A stretch of DNA of 64,000 bases, from assembly GCF_004379255.2 (NCBI RefSeq), contig NC_056036.1:41751576-41815575 (forward strand), given 5' to 3'. Made by a program: the position numbers and the translations under genes. This document shows positions 35,223 through 47,988 of the stretch, in pieces. Numbering within the stretch: position 1 is the stretch's first letter; each line of letters opens with the position of its first letter. This DNA comes from Salvia splendens. Its lineage: Eukaryota > Streptophyta > Magnoliopsida > Lamiales > Lamiaceae. The notes beneath the pieces are model-generated. The model ran no database searches. It was not told the origin of the DNA and saw only the letters and a program-made list of their open reading frames with translations.

Positions 35223-37649
35223 TCATCCAGCTGGTGCTTCTTGAGCTTTGACGAATCGGCCCTTCACTCGCTTCCTAGTATCAGCTCTTGCTTTTCTTGA
35301 TTCATATCTTATATGCTTGTCGTATCTGCACACGAATGTCGTAATATATCAGAATGAAATTCCTAGGATTTGAATATTTTCTTTGTGGTGAAAAGAATGA
35401 GAGGAAGTAGCTATACCTCCTTGTTTTCTTCTTTTCCTGGTATCGTTGCATAGCATTGCCTCTATTCTTTGCCATAAGCTCGATGTCACTCTTTGACATA
35501 GCAGCCGCACTTTCATTTGTCATTAGAATAGACTGACTCATGAACTGAATATCCATGGAACCGGATTCGGGCCTTGATGCAGGTACATTATTGCTCTCTG
35601 ATGTAGCAGGCCCCTGACTTGGTGTCCGGTTATCGGTGGCACTCTGGATTTGACAACAACACAGAACTTTAAATTTTTAAAAACTTAAGCAGAAAGAATA
35701 TAGGAATGTAAGATGATTTTATTTCTGCTAATTCCACCACTTTTCCAGGATCCCATCACAATGTTAGCAAATAAAAAGGACGATGGAGCAGAATTAAGAG
35801 TTTATTGATACTTTTGGGTATGTGTTATATTGATGTCATTTCGTAACAGACCAGGATGCATAGTTAGCATCAGTCTGTCACAGGAAAACAGGAAAAATGG
35901 CATGTATTAACATTTTTCGGCCACTAGCAAGCGTATCAAAGAACACGATTCGAAGAAACTAGGATTTGGCAGTCACATCCAGATTTTGCATAGTTCTTAT
36001 CTTCACTCTTTGCTTATGTCAAAATATAAAACTCATAACCAGATGACCTTACAATGACAAGGATAAACAAATTGAATTAGAAAAACAGACCATGATCTAT
36101 TTCGTAAGTACTACAATATTGATAAAATCAGAATATCCAAACTCAAACCCATATTTCCTAGTCTAAGATGATAATTGTCAAAAGGCACGACCATTCAGAA
36201 ATCTGGGCTAAAATAAATGGACAGGACGGGCAGCATTGCATTGTCTACTTATTAGCATCAAATGATTAGGAGCAATGGACATCAACAATAGATGATGAAA
36301 GATTGATCGAGTAAAAATGCTTACGTTAAAGGGGATTATATTATCTTCCTGGGCAATAGAACAGTTCACTCCAGAGACGTCCACCCCTCTTCTCTTGGCC
36401 AGGGATGATTCTTTCAGTAGCTCCCCATAACTTTTCATAGTGTACATGTTGTTCCCGCCAAATTCTAGCTCAACAGGGCTAGACTCCTCATGGCCCCTCA
36501 ATTGTCCCAGATTGAAGTCCCATATCTGGAGAAGCAAGCACAGCAAATATTTCAATGCGCCAGAGATAATACATAATTAGATACATCCATGTGCAGCAAA
36601 GGAACAACAAGATAGTTAGTTTCACTTTGAAAATCAGCATTCTGAACAACACCCACCCTCACCCTCTCCCTCTCCAATTAGCATTGTTGAAATTTAATAG
36701 ATTTCCTGCAAAAACTAGATCTAATTGGCATAATATGCAACTTAGCAGAGCATCAAATACCATCACAATCTGAAAATTTTTCATCAGATTCCAATTTAAT
36801 TGGAGAAGGTAAAGAAGAATAAGCATACAATAAACTCGTCACTGATAAACAAACGCAGGTAAAAGCAGATCTGGAAAATACCTGCGCGCTGTGATCACAT
36901 GCGGTGGTGGTGTTCCACAACATGTTGCGTTCCTCCTTCTGATTGGCCGGCGTCTGCATCATTAGCAACGACGTAAACCCTCCGCCCTGCGCCAATTCCT
37001 GCTGCTTTTCGTCTTGCGCTTGCGGTTGCTGTTGCTGTTGCGGTTGCTCTTCAAATTGTCCGCAAAAACTCTCCTGCCGCCACGCGCCGCCGCTCGGCGT
37101 CCCCGGCCCTACATCCTCCCCATCTCCACCGCCGCCGCCGCCGTCCGCTAAAAGTTCAATCAGCTGCTTGAGAATCACCTGCTTCTGCTTCCCGCAGCTC
37201 GGATTCCTCTTCTTCTTCACCAATTCGCCGCCGCAGTCGGAATAAATCACCGAGCTAGCGTTCGGCACCATGAGCTCATCCAGCAGCCCTCCCCACTCGT
37301 ACTCCGCCGGCTTCTTCTCCTCAATCTCCAGCCCCCAGGCCGCGGCCAGCTCGAACGCCGACGGAACTCCCGAGAAGCTGTCGACGGGGCACCGATCGTG
37401 CGCCGCGGCCACGAGGCGGCTGCCGTGCGCGTCCCAGTCGCAGTCCTGGCAGAGCACGAGCCCGTCGGTGGAGCAGCTGAACGACGCCGGCTCCGCGGCG
37501 CAGTTGTCGCAGATCTGGGAGCGGAGATGCTTCTTCGAGAGCGCGTTCGCGCAGTGCACGTGGTGGTCGCACGACAGGCAGAGCTTCGCGCTGTCCGCGC
37601 GGCAGTAGAGCACCGCCTGCCGCTCGCCGCAGAAATCGCACGAAACCAT
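35223..37649 (-). CDS. Double B-box + CCT transcription regulator, CONSTANS-LIKE 14/15 type
   Basis: Four exons (37649-36882, 36525-36325, 35643-35417, 35325-35223) encode 432 residues. Two B-box zinc domains occupy about 4-41 and 47-84 (CDFCGER...CLSCDHHVH and CDNCAAEP...CQDCDWDAH). The CCT domain (about 384-427, [20 protein letters not shown] core) is split by the last intron. The middle holds a poly-Gly run and a Gln-rich stretch. Layout, length and the [10 protein letters not shown] sequence match COL14/COL15 (BBX12/BBX13) rather than CONSTANS itself. B-boxes mediate protein contacts and CCT gives nuclear entry and NF-Y-type DNA contact. A role in light or flowering control is likely from the family, not shown here. 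The exon 1 region is GC-rich. Confidence 0.92.
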
Positions 37650-37698
37650 CGCCAATTCTCGAGAAAAAAAAACAAAATCGCAAATTTTGATTAATCGA

Positions 37699-37767
37699 TT
37701 AGAGTGGATTTTGCAGTAATAGATCTGTGCCAAAACCTCGAAACAAGGAAGCAAAATGAAGGAACAT
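37699..37767 (-). promoter_or_regulatory. 22-codon upstream ORF in the B-box gene leader
   Basis: On the gene strand an ATG at 37767 opens a 22-residue frame ending TAA at 37701-37699, 49 nt before the main ATG. With the TATA box at 37908-37901 it would be in the mRNA leader. A regulatory effect is inference. Confidence 0.45.
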
Positions 37768-37900
37768 AGATGAAATCGGTTGATTCGCAAAAGTAGCTTG
37801 ATTTGCTTTGGAAATTGAGAGTGAATAGAGAGTGAATTGAGAGTGTTGGTGGAAGAAATTTGCAGCTAGAAGAGGAGGAAGATGAAGGAGAAGGAGCTGT

Positions 37901-37908
37901 TATTTATA
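37901..37908 (-). promoter_or_regulatory. TATA box of the B-box gene
   Basis: TATAAATA on the gene strand lies about 250 bp upstream of the start codon, giving a predicted leader of about 220 nt. Confidence 0.6.
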
Positions 37909-40900
37909 TGTATAATTAATACCATAATTAATTATTCAGTCTACAAGTGGACTTGACGAATATAATAATAACTATAATAAAAATAATAATGGAGTAAGAG
38001 TATTTATATTTAAACCAGATCAATTAAATTTAATTAACATTGGTACCAACTTGATTAATAATTAAAATTTAAATACTCTAAAAAAAATTTAATTGCTACT
38101 CCTATAATTAACGGTAATTTTGTATTACGATCTAAATTTTCCTGGTGTATGAAGTGGGGACCACTTGTAAAATATCTTTACCTTTTTGCTGAGCTGGCAT
38201 GGGCATCTTTTTTCTTTTTCCTTTTTCTTTACCGACAGTATTCTGCTTTTCCGTCCACTAGGGAATAAAATGTACATCGCCACGTGTCCTTAGCTCACTA
38301 ATCCCTCCGTTCCCCAATAGGTATTCTCTCCGTAATGTCACAAATGATCAACTTCGAAATTTAAAAAAATAATACTCTATCCATTTCATTACACTTTGAG
38401 ACATTTCTTTTAGACACATATTTTTTATAATGAAAAAAAATAAAGAGAAAAGATAAGAGAATGATAAAATAAGAGAGAAATAAAGTTTTGCTTTTAGCTA
38501 TGAAAGAAATATCTCACTTATTATGAAACGGCCTAAAAAGGAATATGTCTCACTTCAAACAGGACTAGACAGAAGGAGCATTTCATTTGGAATCTATAAA
38601 TATGAGTATAAACAATTAGTTAAATTGCAATAAAATTGATAAATGCACTCAAAAAATAAAATAAAATGATTTTTGGCATTCTAAAGAATTCGGTTCCGGG
38701 TGTTGCGTTCATTGAACCAAGATATACATACACTATAGATCTTAAAAATTGAAAAATTAATATTGCATTTTCTTATGATAAAAATTAATTTATATTTGAA
38801 CATTATATGCATGTGTGAATGTATGATGAAAAACAAAATTAAAATAATGATAAACATTTTAATTGCATTGCATAGTGCATACTAATCACCTCCAAATAAA
38901 ACTTGATTGTGTACTTGTAAAAGCAAAGACATTATAGTGGTAATGAGAATTTCATTGTTGTCGTTTTCATGAAAAAAGAAACCATGATTAACATTTAATT
39001 CAACTTGTACTAATTTCATATAATTAATACTGTAGTATCAATTGTATAAAATTGATATTATTTCTCTTTTTTGCACTTAAAATGTTACTACTAGTATTTA
39101 ATAGAGGAGAAGACAGTGACCGGACCAATGAGAGTAGATAAATCTTATTGAAGAATTAACTAGCTTTAAATCGACCTCGAGTTAGCTAACAAAAATAACA
39201 ATACATATATAGGGAGATCGAAGACAATAGAAAATTAGGGAATTTCATGATTCAGATAGCTACGAAGAAGACAAATGCTTCAACGGCTTATACAATAATA
39301 GACGATACCAAGGAGTCGACGACAATCTTCTTTAGCCGAAAAGAAAACCTGAAGCCATTTTATGGAATCATCGCTGCGACAAATGTGTCAAAATTTCACA
39401 ACCTAAGTCGAATTGATGTAACGCAATTACAATTTATCTTAAGTTCCGGCAACCTAACTTAAAATCATAGACCACTATTGTGGAATGGTGTAATGTTAAT
39501 TTAATAAGCATGTCCATAAAGTTCACTCTTGTCCATATTTCCCAAGAACAAAATAATATTGCATAATAATATTTCCTCCACACTAATTAGCAATTATACA
39601 CTCTATATTGATTAAAGCTTCAAATAAATAAATTACATAAGTGTCCTTGAACATTATGTATGTATGAAATGTAAGTATTTTGGAGTGCAAGAATCAAGAT
39701 CCAACTAAAAACAGATAAAGGACATTTTTAGTTAGTTAAATAGTAAGACAATTTATGTTTTCAAACTACACCACCGCGTCAAAAAAGCTTTATTAGTATT
39801 TTATTTATCTCAACTAAAATTAAAGAATATAAATAGAAACGTCACATAAACACAAAATATTAAGATTTAACTCATGGAAAATGTGTTCTAAGCTTAATAA
39901 CATTTTTCTTTGAGTCATAAATTTTGGATATTTTCAAAAAAATCAATACAAATAATTACGTCTTCAATTTTGTGTCTTTATATGATGGTTTTGTTGGATC
40001 GAAAATGAAAGATTGCAAAAGAAATCGACTTTTCAATATATATGCCATTAGTCGGGAGTATTAATTTTTCTAACAAATAATTGTTGTGGATAAGTATAAG
40101 ACATTATCTTCTCTAATTGATGTAATCTTTATAGGGGTCCATATATATATGCCTCTTCCAATAATTTCATCAAGCACATATTTTTTTGTTCGTGAACTCT
40201 TGTAATAAAATGTTTTTTTGCATGTGTTAGTAATTTCTCATAATACTTAATTTTTAGAAAAGAGTAATATATAAACTACTCTTGGTCAAAATACTATAAT
40301 TATTAGATTTAATAGGAAGATGGAGGTTTTGAATTATTCTTTCAAGGAAAATGATGTGGTCAATGATAAAAGGATAATAACAATGTCGTTGCCAACATTA
40401 AAAGGTGAAGCTCAAAATTGTGATAAGAAGAATTGATCCCAACTTTGCATAATTAAAGTTTGAAATGCATAGCATATAACATAATGGCAGCCTAAATTTG
40501 AATATAGCGATGTTTCGTGTGGTGAAATTCAATGAATTATTTATTTTATTTTATTCTTTTCTAATCATCTAAAAAAATTATAATTGGATTTATTTTATTA
40601 TTCTTTTCTAAAAAATGTAATTGGATTTTAAGTATTTGATTTGACATGCGTGAATATGTCAAACCAAATGAAGCGGCCATTTCAACTAATTGATTCAAAA
40701 TATAATAATTTAATAGTTTTTGTACATACAATCCTATCTTTAATCCAATGTGATATGTTCCTGCATTAGTTCAAATCAAACTAATATCCCATTCGTCAGT
40801 TCAACAGTGTCTCATTTATTATTATTTTTATTTTATTTAATAAATGAATCTCACGTTCTATTAACACATTTTATTATAAAAGTAATGCTCTCTTTGTTCC

Positions 40901-41934
40901 ACTAAAAATATTTGTCTTGTCCTCGGTTTGTTAGAAAGATTTTTTAATTTTGCTTGTTTGGTGGTTTGTTGCTTGTGGTGTGAGATTTGAGTGTTGTTGT
41001 TTGCCTATTTTTGCTTTTTGGTTTAGCATTCAAACTTGGTTTTCTCATTGGTTTTGACTGGTTTATACTTTTGTTGGGGTGTTGTTGTTGAACTCATGCT
41101 CACCATCCTTGGTTTGAGTCTTTTATTTATAAAAAAAAGAAGCAAATAACGAGCCAACTACAACACGATCAATAAATTCAGCTTCAGCATATCCGAAACA
41201 CCCTGTACGTACTTCATTCCAAAGCCACATGGAAAAATAAAGGCTAACATAACATACCAAAACACAATATATCTCCCGTGTCAATAGATTCTACCTTTTA
41301 AATATCTTCAGAGTTCATACAACATAGATATCCAAAACTTTTTATCAAACTTGCAAAATAGGTTTCCAAAACTTCTCCTCATCATTGTAAAAAAACTATG
41401 GTTGTAACAAGTTCTACAAGTTGAATGATCACTTCTCCCCATCATGATAAATACTAGAGTTGTAACAAGTTCTAAAAGTTGAATAATCAGTTTTTTTTTA
41501 AAAAAAAGAATGTTCTGTTTAGAATAAAATTGAAGATTTATGAAGTGGTGTAAAAATTATAGTTGTAACAAGTGGCTATTGACAGCGATATAAGATAGAG
41601 GGACAGATATTTTTCCAGATAGTGGAAAAGGTAGAACTGAAAAGGCAGTGATAATATATTATTATGGGTCAAAGTGAATAAAATTAAATTATTGACAAAA
41701 AGCAGTCATCGAGAAAATATGGGACCATTATTTTTATTTTGGGTAAGATTCATTTCATTAACCAACACTCAACTCTGACAATGCCACGCACTTTACTTTA
41801 AACAGAAACTACTTAATTTTAATTTAATTATGCTAATCATATAGACAAAATATAATCATAGAAAAATTAAGGGAAAAACTCTCTTGCCCTAAACCCCTAA
41901 TATAGTCTCATTTATCATGTGCATGTAATAATTC
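37909..41934. other. AT-rich intergenic region
   Basis: No supportable gene in 4 kb. It contains a Stowaway-like MITE at 38375-38578 and a T/G-rich LINE-like 3' end at about 40920-41140. The frame at 39247-39462 has no recognisable domain. Confidence 0.6.
38375..38578. mobile_element. Stowaway-like MITE
   Basis: Left end CTCTATCCATTTCATT and reverse-complemented right end CTCCTTCTGTCTAG resemble Stowaway termini. The left flank is TA, the right CA. Non-coding, about 204 bp. Confidence 0.5.
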
Positions 41935-42394
41935 TGATAGAAATCCATGGGTTCCATCCTAAAATCAATTGGTGATAGGAGGAGGGGCCCATGAGACTTA
42001 TATACTAGTTTCAGTTTTCTCTTGACACCGATGTGAGACAGTTATATGTTATATTCTTAGATTCAATTGCCAACACCCTCCCTCAAACCCTTCAAGGTGA
42101 ACCTTGGAGGGGTTGGACTTTTCTCTAATCGATTGGACAATCGACCCAATTTTTTTTTCGATCGGTTGGACCACTTGGCCCAAATTTTTAAGTCCAGATA
42201 TACTGCTGGGTCAGTTAAATTTGACCCACAGTCGGCAACCCGCTCTGATACCATGATAGAAATCCATGGGTTCCATCTTAAAACCAATTGGTGATAGGAG
42301 GAGGGGCCCATGAGACTTATATACTAGTTTAAGTTTTATCTTGACACCGATGTGAGACAGTTATATGTTATATTTTTAGTTTCAATTGCCAACA
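41935..42394 (-). mobile_element. Complete TRIM retrotransposon (460 bp)
   Basis: Two 141 bp LTRs (41935-42075 and 42254-42394) bound a 178 bp non-coding centre. On the plus strand each LTR runs TGATAG...CCAACA. AATTC flanks both sides (41930-41934 and 42395-42399). On the minus strand the right LTR is followed by TGGTATCAGAGCGGG (42253-42239), the initiator-Met primer site, and a purine tract GGGTTTGAGGGAGGG precedes the other LTR. I count about six differences between the LTRs, so it is older than the copia element. No protein is encoded, so it must have been moved by enzymes of another element. Confidence 0.93.
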
Positions 42395-42399
42395 AATTC

Positions 42400-45300
42400 A
42401 AAGCCATATCTATTGGTTAGAGGAGAAATTTTTTCGCCTTTATCAAAAAAAATTGACCATCGTCCAACTTTAAAAACTAGTTGTGAAATCATAAATTTCT
42501 AATATATAAAATTTTTCTCTTGACAAAATATATTGAATCTTCGTTTATAATATGCTGATGATTTGATAAACACATGTTTCAAATTGATTAGTTGTTGAAT
42601 TATTTTTTAATGTGTTTGAGAAGAATGATCAAATTCACGAGCAATATGTCTTTGTAGAATAGAAATTGAACAAAAGTTCATTACTTTTCAAGCCTATTGC
42701 GTATAAGATATGTATTTACAAAAAGAATATTTTTATGATATGCTATTGTATAAAGACAAGCAGTATTTAAAATTTAAATAAAATCACGTGCAATAATGTA
42801 TCGGTAACAGCTGCCTTAATTTTTATTTTGGACATTTTCTAAGACAAATTTTTGCGGCTCCCTAGGTATGCTTACGTCACGCGTGACATTTTCATCATGT
42901 CCATTTTGGTCATTTCGTATTTACTTAATTAAAATAATCATGATCTATTATAATATTGGTATTAGTAATACTCTTTGTTTAGCTATACATCTCAAGATTT
43001 ATCCTTTTTTTCTTTATTATTTATTAATTTCTCATACTATTTTTTTCACTCTTACTTTTACTTTACTGCTATGAAATGGAAGCAGTAATATTTAAGTTTT
43101 TATATACTATTGATATGACATGGCTTATATATTTGTTCGATGAGTCTATCGTGATTTATAAATGTCAAAAAACTCTATTAAGATCTAATTTTGGAGATAT
43201 TGTTAACCACATGATGATTAACGGTGTGTGTTCCAATCAATAACTTCTGGTTTCTTGGTATGACATTCAATATTAATTTTATTTTTGAGCTAATTTTCAA
43301 AAATAAATATAAATTAATTATATTTCAATTGATTTGAAATTTATACATTTATATATGACCAATCAAGCTATATTCAATCAATTTGTGTTATAGGTAAACA
43401 TCTTAGAATATTTCAGTATGGAGTAAAAATATTGCTTAAATATTTTTCATAATGATAAAAATAACTAATTATAAAACAAATTAACTTTATTTTTTCATAA
43501 TTTATTATTACTAATTTTTTATTACAATCTTCAACCTGGAATAACCAGTTATTCAATATTTTCATATTAATCAAATAAAAACATTTTGGTATTTATTATA
43601 GTAGTATTAAATAACAATTTCTAAAAAAATGTGGTAATGGATTAGTCACCATGAATATTTATATGGACACTAAATAGCACTACACACACTATTATAATGG
43701 GCCAAGCCAGCATAGAAATGGCAGGCAGCCCATGTATATTCCCAGTTTTAATAATAAACGGTTGGTGTTATAAATTAGTTCAACAACTTTATAATTTGAT
43801 TAGATGAATAAATCATCTTCCACAACTTGTATATGTATAGAATTATGTTAAGAAATGTTATCCTTTTCTTAAAAAATAATTAAGACAAAACCTTAGTCCT
43901 TGGATATGAGTTTTGGATAGACGAGACCATGATATGTGTCAGCACAAATTTAATTAAATTTAATAACAAGGCTTAATTAATTCGGTCATTTAATATGTGA
44001 CAACTGATATAGGAGGGAGGATAAATATCTCATAATTTTGAATTTCATATAGTTCTCTTAATTTTTTGACTAATTATAATCAAATTAAATAAAATTTTAT
44101 GAAGATTTTGACAAAATCCTAATATAGCATATGTTAACTGAATATAATTACATGAATATGGCGTACTTTGTATAATACTTCAACATAATAATCATCCATT
44201 GCTGTATTTAAGTATATACTAGTATAATAATTTATCAATGTGTTGAAATATGATTCGTTATTGTAGTGAAGTACTATAATTCATTAATATGCTAAAGTGT
44301 GATTCATTGGTGTATGAAAGTATAGTTGATTGTTGATGATATATTGTTCGTTGTTGCACTAAAGTATGTTTCGAATTGTTGGTGGGCACGATTCATTTAC
44401 AATGATGATAATAATAATAATTTCATTTATCTCGATTTTTTCACTCATTTGCCCTAATTAAATAAGCTAATGAAATAGCTATCAATATTAAATAGGTTGA
44501 TTTCGAGATTACTGAGGTTGGATTATAACATCAAAAGCCAAAAATGTAGTAAAAGTTATTCAATCGGCCTAGATATTGTGGAAATAGTACTACTATTTAA
44601 AGAAGTCTTAACGCTAAACAAGATTGATTGAGAATGCAGTAAAAGTTTTTAACCAACTACACGCCACTAACAATATGAACCCTACAATCTACTAACACTA
44701 TTTTCATTACTTTTTCCCTATCTATTTCTTACTTTTTCCCAATCCCTCTTACTCTACTGATTGCATATTAAAATCCGTGCCATTTATAAGTTTGTCTATT
44801 TTTTTAGGACATATGAAGTACTCCTTCCTTCCTGCACTACTTGCACTTATTTCCTTTCCGGGCGTCCCAAGTTATTTGCACTCTTTCCATTTTTAGTAAC
44901 AATTTATACCTACAGCCATAATTGTTGACTTTGTCTATCACTCATTCCTTAATCTCCGTGCCCAAAAGGAAAGGTGCGAATAGTGCGGGACGAATGAAGT
45001 ATTATTTTTGAAATTATTATCTCATATGTAGAAATATCTCCGTCTTTATGTAGTAGAGATGTTTCTTTTCAGCACGTAATTTAATAAATTGTGTTAAAAG
45101 TGAGTTAAGTGAAGAAATAATAAAGTATGAAAGGAAAAAAGCAAAGAGGTGAAGAGAGGATAAAATAAAAGAGGAAAAATAGGTTACTTTTAGTCAAAGA
45201 AAGAAATGACTCCACTAAAGTTAGACAACCCAAAAAGGAGTACGACTCAGCTACATAGAGAGACAGATGAAGTAGGATTTTTAAGATTCTATATGCCTCC

Positions 45301-45534
45301 AAGCAGGGGTGGAAGGGAGGTTACAAACAAAATATGCATCAAAAGAAATTTGGGTAATAAGCAAGGGTTGAGAGATGATGGTTTATATACAAGACTCAAC
45401 TCAACAAATTGTTACAAACATATACACTCTCACTAACACATGCATATAAATGTGTGGAAATTTCCAATTATTTGAAGATTGTAGACAGTATATAGAAATT
45501 GCATAGGGTTGAAAGCGATACAGGCCTCATCACG
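42400..45534. other. AT-rich intergenic region
   Basis: No supportable gene. A Stowaway MITE lies at 44821-44999. The segment just before it (about 44640-44818) resembles the sequence at 17579-17720, so both look like fragments of one MITE family. The final few hundred bases are probably 3' UTR of the LITAF-like gene. Confidence 0.6.
44821..44999. mobile_element. Stowaway MITE (179 bp)
   Basis: Left end CTCCTTCCTTCCTGC and reverse-complemented right end CTTCATTCGTCCCGC are flanked by TA on both sides (44819-44820 and 45000-45001). Inside, the inverted repeat continues as blocks of GTGC/GCAC-type sequence, enough to form a hairpin. Confidence 0.75.
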
Positions 45535-47243
45535 TCACGCGGGTAAGGCAAAGCTCCCTTGTATATAATGTGGAGGATCCATCACAGCACAGATATCAGA
45601 CTTCTCAAAATCAGCAACCTAGCAAACGAGCAAAAGCAAAATTTTCTCAAGAATTGGCATACGGCAAACTCGTTGAATAGGTTAAGAAAAATAACGAATC
45701 AAACCTTCTCGTTGCAGCTGGGACAATAATGATATTTATGCCATAGACAATCCATTGAAGGGCATAGAAAGCATACTCCAAGCATAAAAGGCATCATGCA
45801 ACCAACAACTGCAGCTAAACTTGGTTTAGACCTGCATTACAACCAAATCAAGGTAAGCAAAATGAAAAAAAAAGAAGCCATCTGGTAAAAGAAATTCACC
45901 AAGCTAAAGAGTTCATTTTTTCTATTCATATAACATTGTGTGAATTCCTGTAGGAATTAGGAAAGCCCTTATCATCAGAGCAAATATATTATTGACTCGA
46001 AATTTTGAACTCAATATTTAGAGTATATAACCCCTGCCGAGACAATTTTTTTGCGTCCACCATTGAATATACCGAATTTTACTTTCACTATTTGAGCACA
46101 TACAGCCCGTGCTCGTTCATTGCCTATAAGTTTAACAAGGAATTAAATAATAAGAAACTTGATTGTTTGGACAAAAGCTTAAGCTTTGATCGAACGACTC
46201 TTCAATACAGAATTTCCATTCCTGATCCGGTCCATGGGGGAAAACCAAACCACATACAATGTATATCAATGTTCAACTGAGAGTGATCGATTCGTTGCTC
46301 ACCACAGTTTTGCCAAGCTCTAAACTAATCAGAAGATTTCATTCCAATCTGGAAACATTACTATCATATCTTACTTGGACTCTATCATCTTCATACTGCT
46401 TTTCCTAGTTAATTGTCTATAAATTCATCAAGGAGGGAATTAAATGGTGTGGGAAACTGGTGTGTTTGTACAAAAGCTTAAGCTATGATCCAACAACTAG
46501 ATTCTTCAATTCAGAATTCCCATACCGCATCCAATCCGTGGGGGGAACCAAACGACACACGGAGTATATTCATGTTCAGCTGAGAATTGAGATCAATCCA
46601 TCGATTTCTAGCCACAACAAGTGTGAATCTAAGAACAAGTGATCAACCACAGCTTCCCCAAACTCTAAACTAAATAGAAGATTCAACCCCAAACCATCAA
46701 CCCTATGAATTAGGGCTATCATATTCGATCGATTTCTCGCAACAACAAGTGTAAATCTAAGATCAAGCGATCAACCACAGTTTCCCCAAATCTCTAACCT
46801 AATTAGAAGACTCCATCCCGATCCATAAACCCTAGAAATTAGGGCTATCCCAAATCTCTAACCTAATTAGCAGGTTCCATCCCAATCCATAAACCCTAGA
46901 AATTAGGGCTATCATACTTCCGCATAAAGGGGTGCGTAATCATAAATTGCAATAACTAAACAAACAATCACAGAATACACAAGTAATAGAAAGAGGACAA
47001 CAGGTTCACTCACTTGACGGTGGTGACGCCGGAGCCGCCGCAGTAAGGGCAATTGAAGGGCGCAGGGGTATCGCGGTAGATAGTCTGCTGAAGGGGGATT
47101 CCTTTGGGGTCTCCAACGACGGCGTTTGGAGGGATGGCGCCAGCTTGATGTGGATTCTCTACGTAGAAACGCTGCGGCAATGGCGGCTGATAATTGTACG
47201 GGATCCCAATCGCGGGTTCTTCGCTCTTCGCCGCTTTTTCCAT
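45535..47243 (-). CDS. LITAF-domain protein, GILP-like
   Basis: Three exons (47243-47014, 45831-45705, 45618-45535) give 146 residues. The N-terminus is Pro-rich (YNYQPPLPQRFY). The LITAF domain has the first CPYC pair (Cys65/Cys68), a hydrophobic membrane-inserting stretch (about 82-104, VVGCMMPFMLGVCFLCP) and the second HYCPSC pair (Cys113/Cys116), then the conserved FEKSDIC and a tail ending FALPA. The four cysteines bind zinc and hold the protein on a membrane surface. Arabidopsis GILP (At5g13190) sits at the plasma membrane and restrains hypersensitive cell death by binding LSD1; that role is transferred by similarity. Length agrees with the family. Intron 1 is 1182 bp and contains repeated blocks. 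Confidence 0.93.
46134..46915. repeat. Nested duplications in intron 1 of the LITAF-like gene
   Basis: A block with ACAAAAGCTTAAGCT...ATCC...TTCAAC..GAG occurs at about 46134-46340 and again at about 46433-46640. Its 3' part (CAACAAGTGT...GATCAACCACAG...AATTAGGGCTATC) is repeated at about 46598-46720 and 46721-46850. A short third copy of AAATCTCTAACCTAATTAG to TTAGGGCTATC follows to about 46915. Confidence 0.75.
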
Positions 47244-47473
47244 AGTTTATCGAATACTGCTTCAGAGGCGATGGAAAGTTGCTCGGATCGCCAAGAATTC
47301 AACTACTTGATCGTAATCGCGAAGTTTCGATGATTTTTGTAGGGAAATTAAGAGAGGAGAATAGTAAGAGAGGAGCTACGAAGTTTGAATATTGGATTAG
47401 CTTCTAGAAGCAAAAATGTTGACTACTTGCCTCTCGTACTTTAATTATTTTCCTTTTTTTATTTTATTAAATA

Positions 47474-47988
47474 CTCCATTCGTCCCTTAAATTTTATCTC
47501 ACTCTGACCGAGCACAGGTTTTAAGAAATTCAATAAAAAGTTAATTGAAAAAGTTAGTTGAATGTGAGTCATACTTTTATATACTCCATCCGTCCATGAA
47601 AAATAAGGCACTTTGTGAATGACACGGGTTTTAATGTAGAATTGATAAAGTAAGAGAGAAGGGAAAAAGTAAGAGAGAAGTAGTGTTAGTGGAATGTGAA
47701 ATTCATATTATTAGCAAGAGAAAAGGGAAAAAGTGAGAGATAAGTAGTGTTAGTGGAATGTGGGGTCCATATAATTTAAATGTGTCCTATTTTTGTGGAC
47801 AACTAAAAATGACAAATGTGTCATATTTTTCGTGGACGGATGAGTATTAATTTTATAATAAAATGTAAGTAGGGATGAGTTAGTAGAATATGTGGTCCAC
47901 TACAAAAAATGGTGAAAAGTGAAATGAGACAAATTTTGTGGGACGAATAGAAATGAAAAATGGAATAAACTTTCAGGAACGGAAGGAG
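47474..47988. mobile_element. Stowaway-like MITE interrupted by another
   Basis: Left end CTCCATTCGTCCCTT and reverse-complemented right end CTCCTTCCGTTCCTG form the outer inverted repeat. The left flank is TA and the right CA. The inner element at 47584-47844 splits it, so the outer one was there first. Confidence 0.6.
47584..47844. mobile_element. Stowaway MITE (261 bp) nested in a similar MITE
   Basis: Ends CTCCATCCGTCCATGAAAAA and, reverse complemented, CTCATCCGTCCACGAAAAAT are flanked by TA (47582-47583 and 47845-47846). The inner part repeats AAGTAAGAGAGAAG-like motifs twice. Confidence 0.8.

Noticed and set aside
37247..37694. Long alternative frames on both strands across the B-box exon
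   Set aside because: High GC in the first exon opens all frames. Only the frame with B-box cysteines and correct splicing is supported.
40920..41140. T/G-rich stretch ending in A-run, similar to 32560-32690
   Set aside because: It looks like a LINE or SINE 3' end, but there is no coding part, no clear target duplication and no promoter boxes, so I did not list it as an element.
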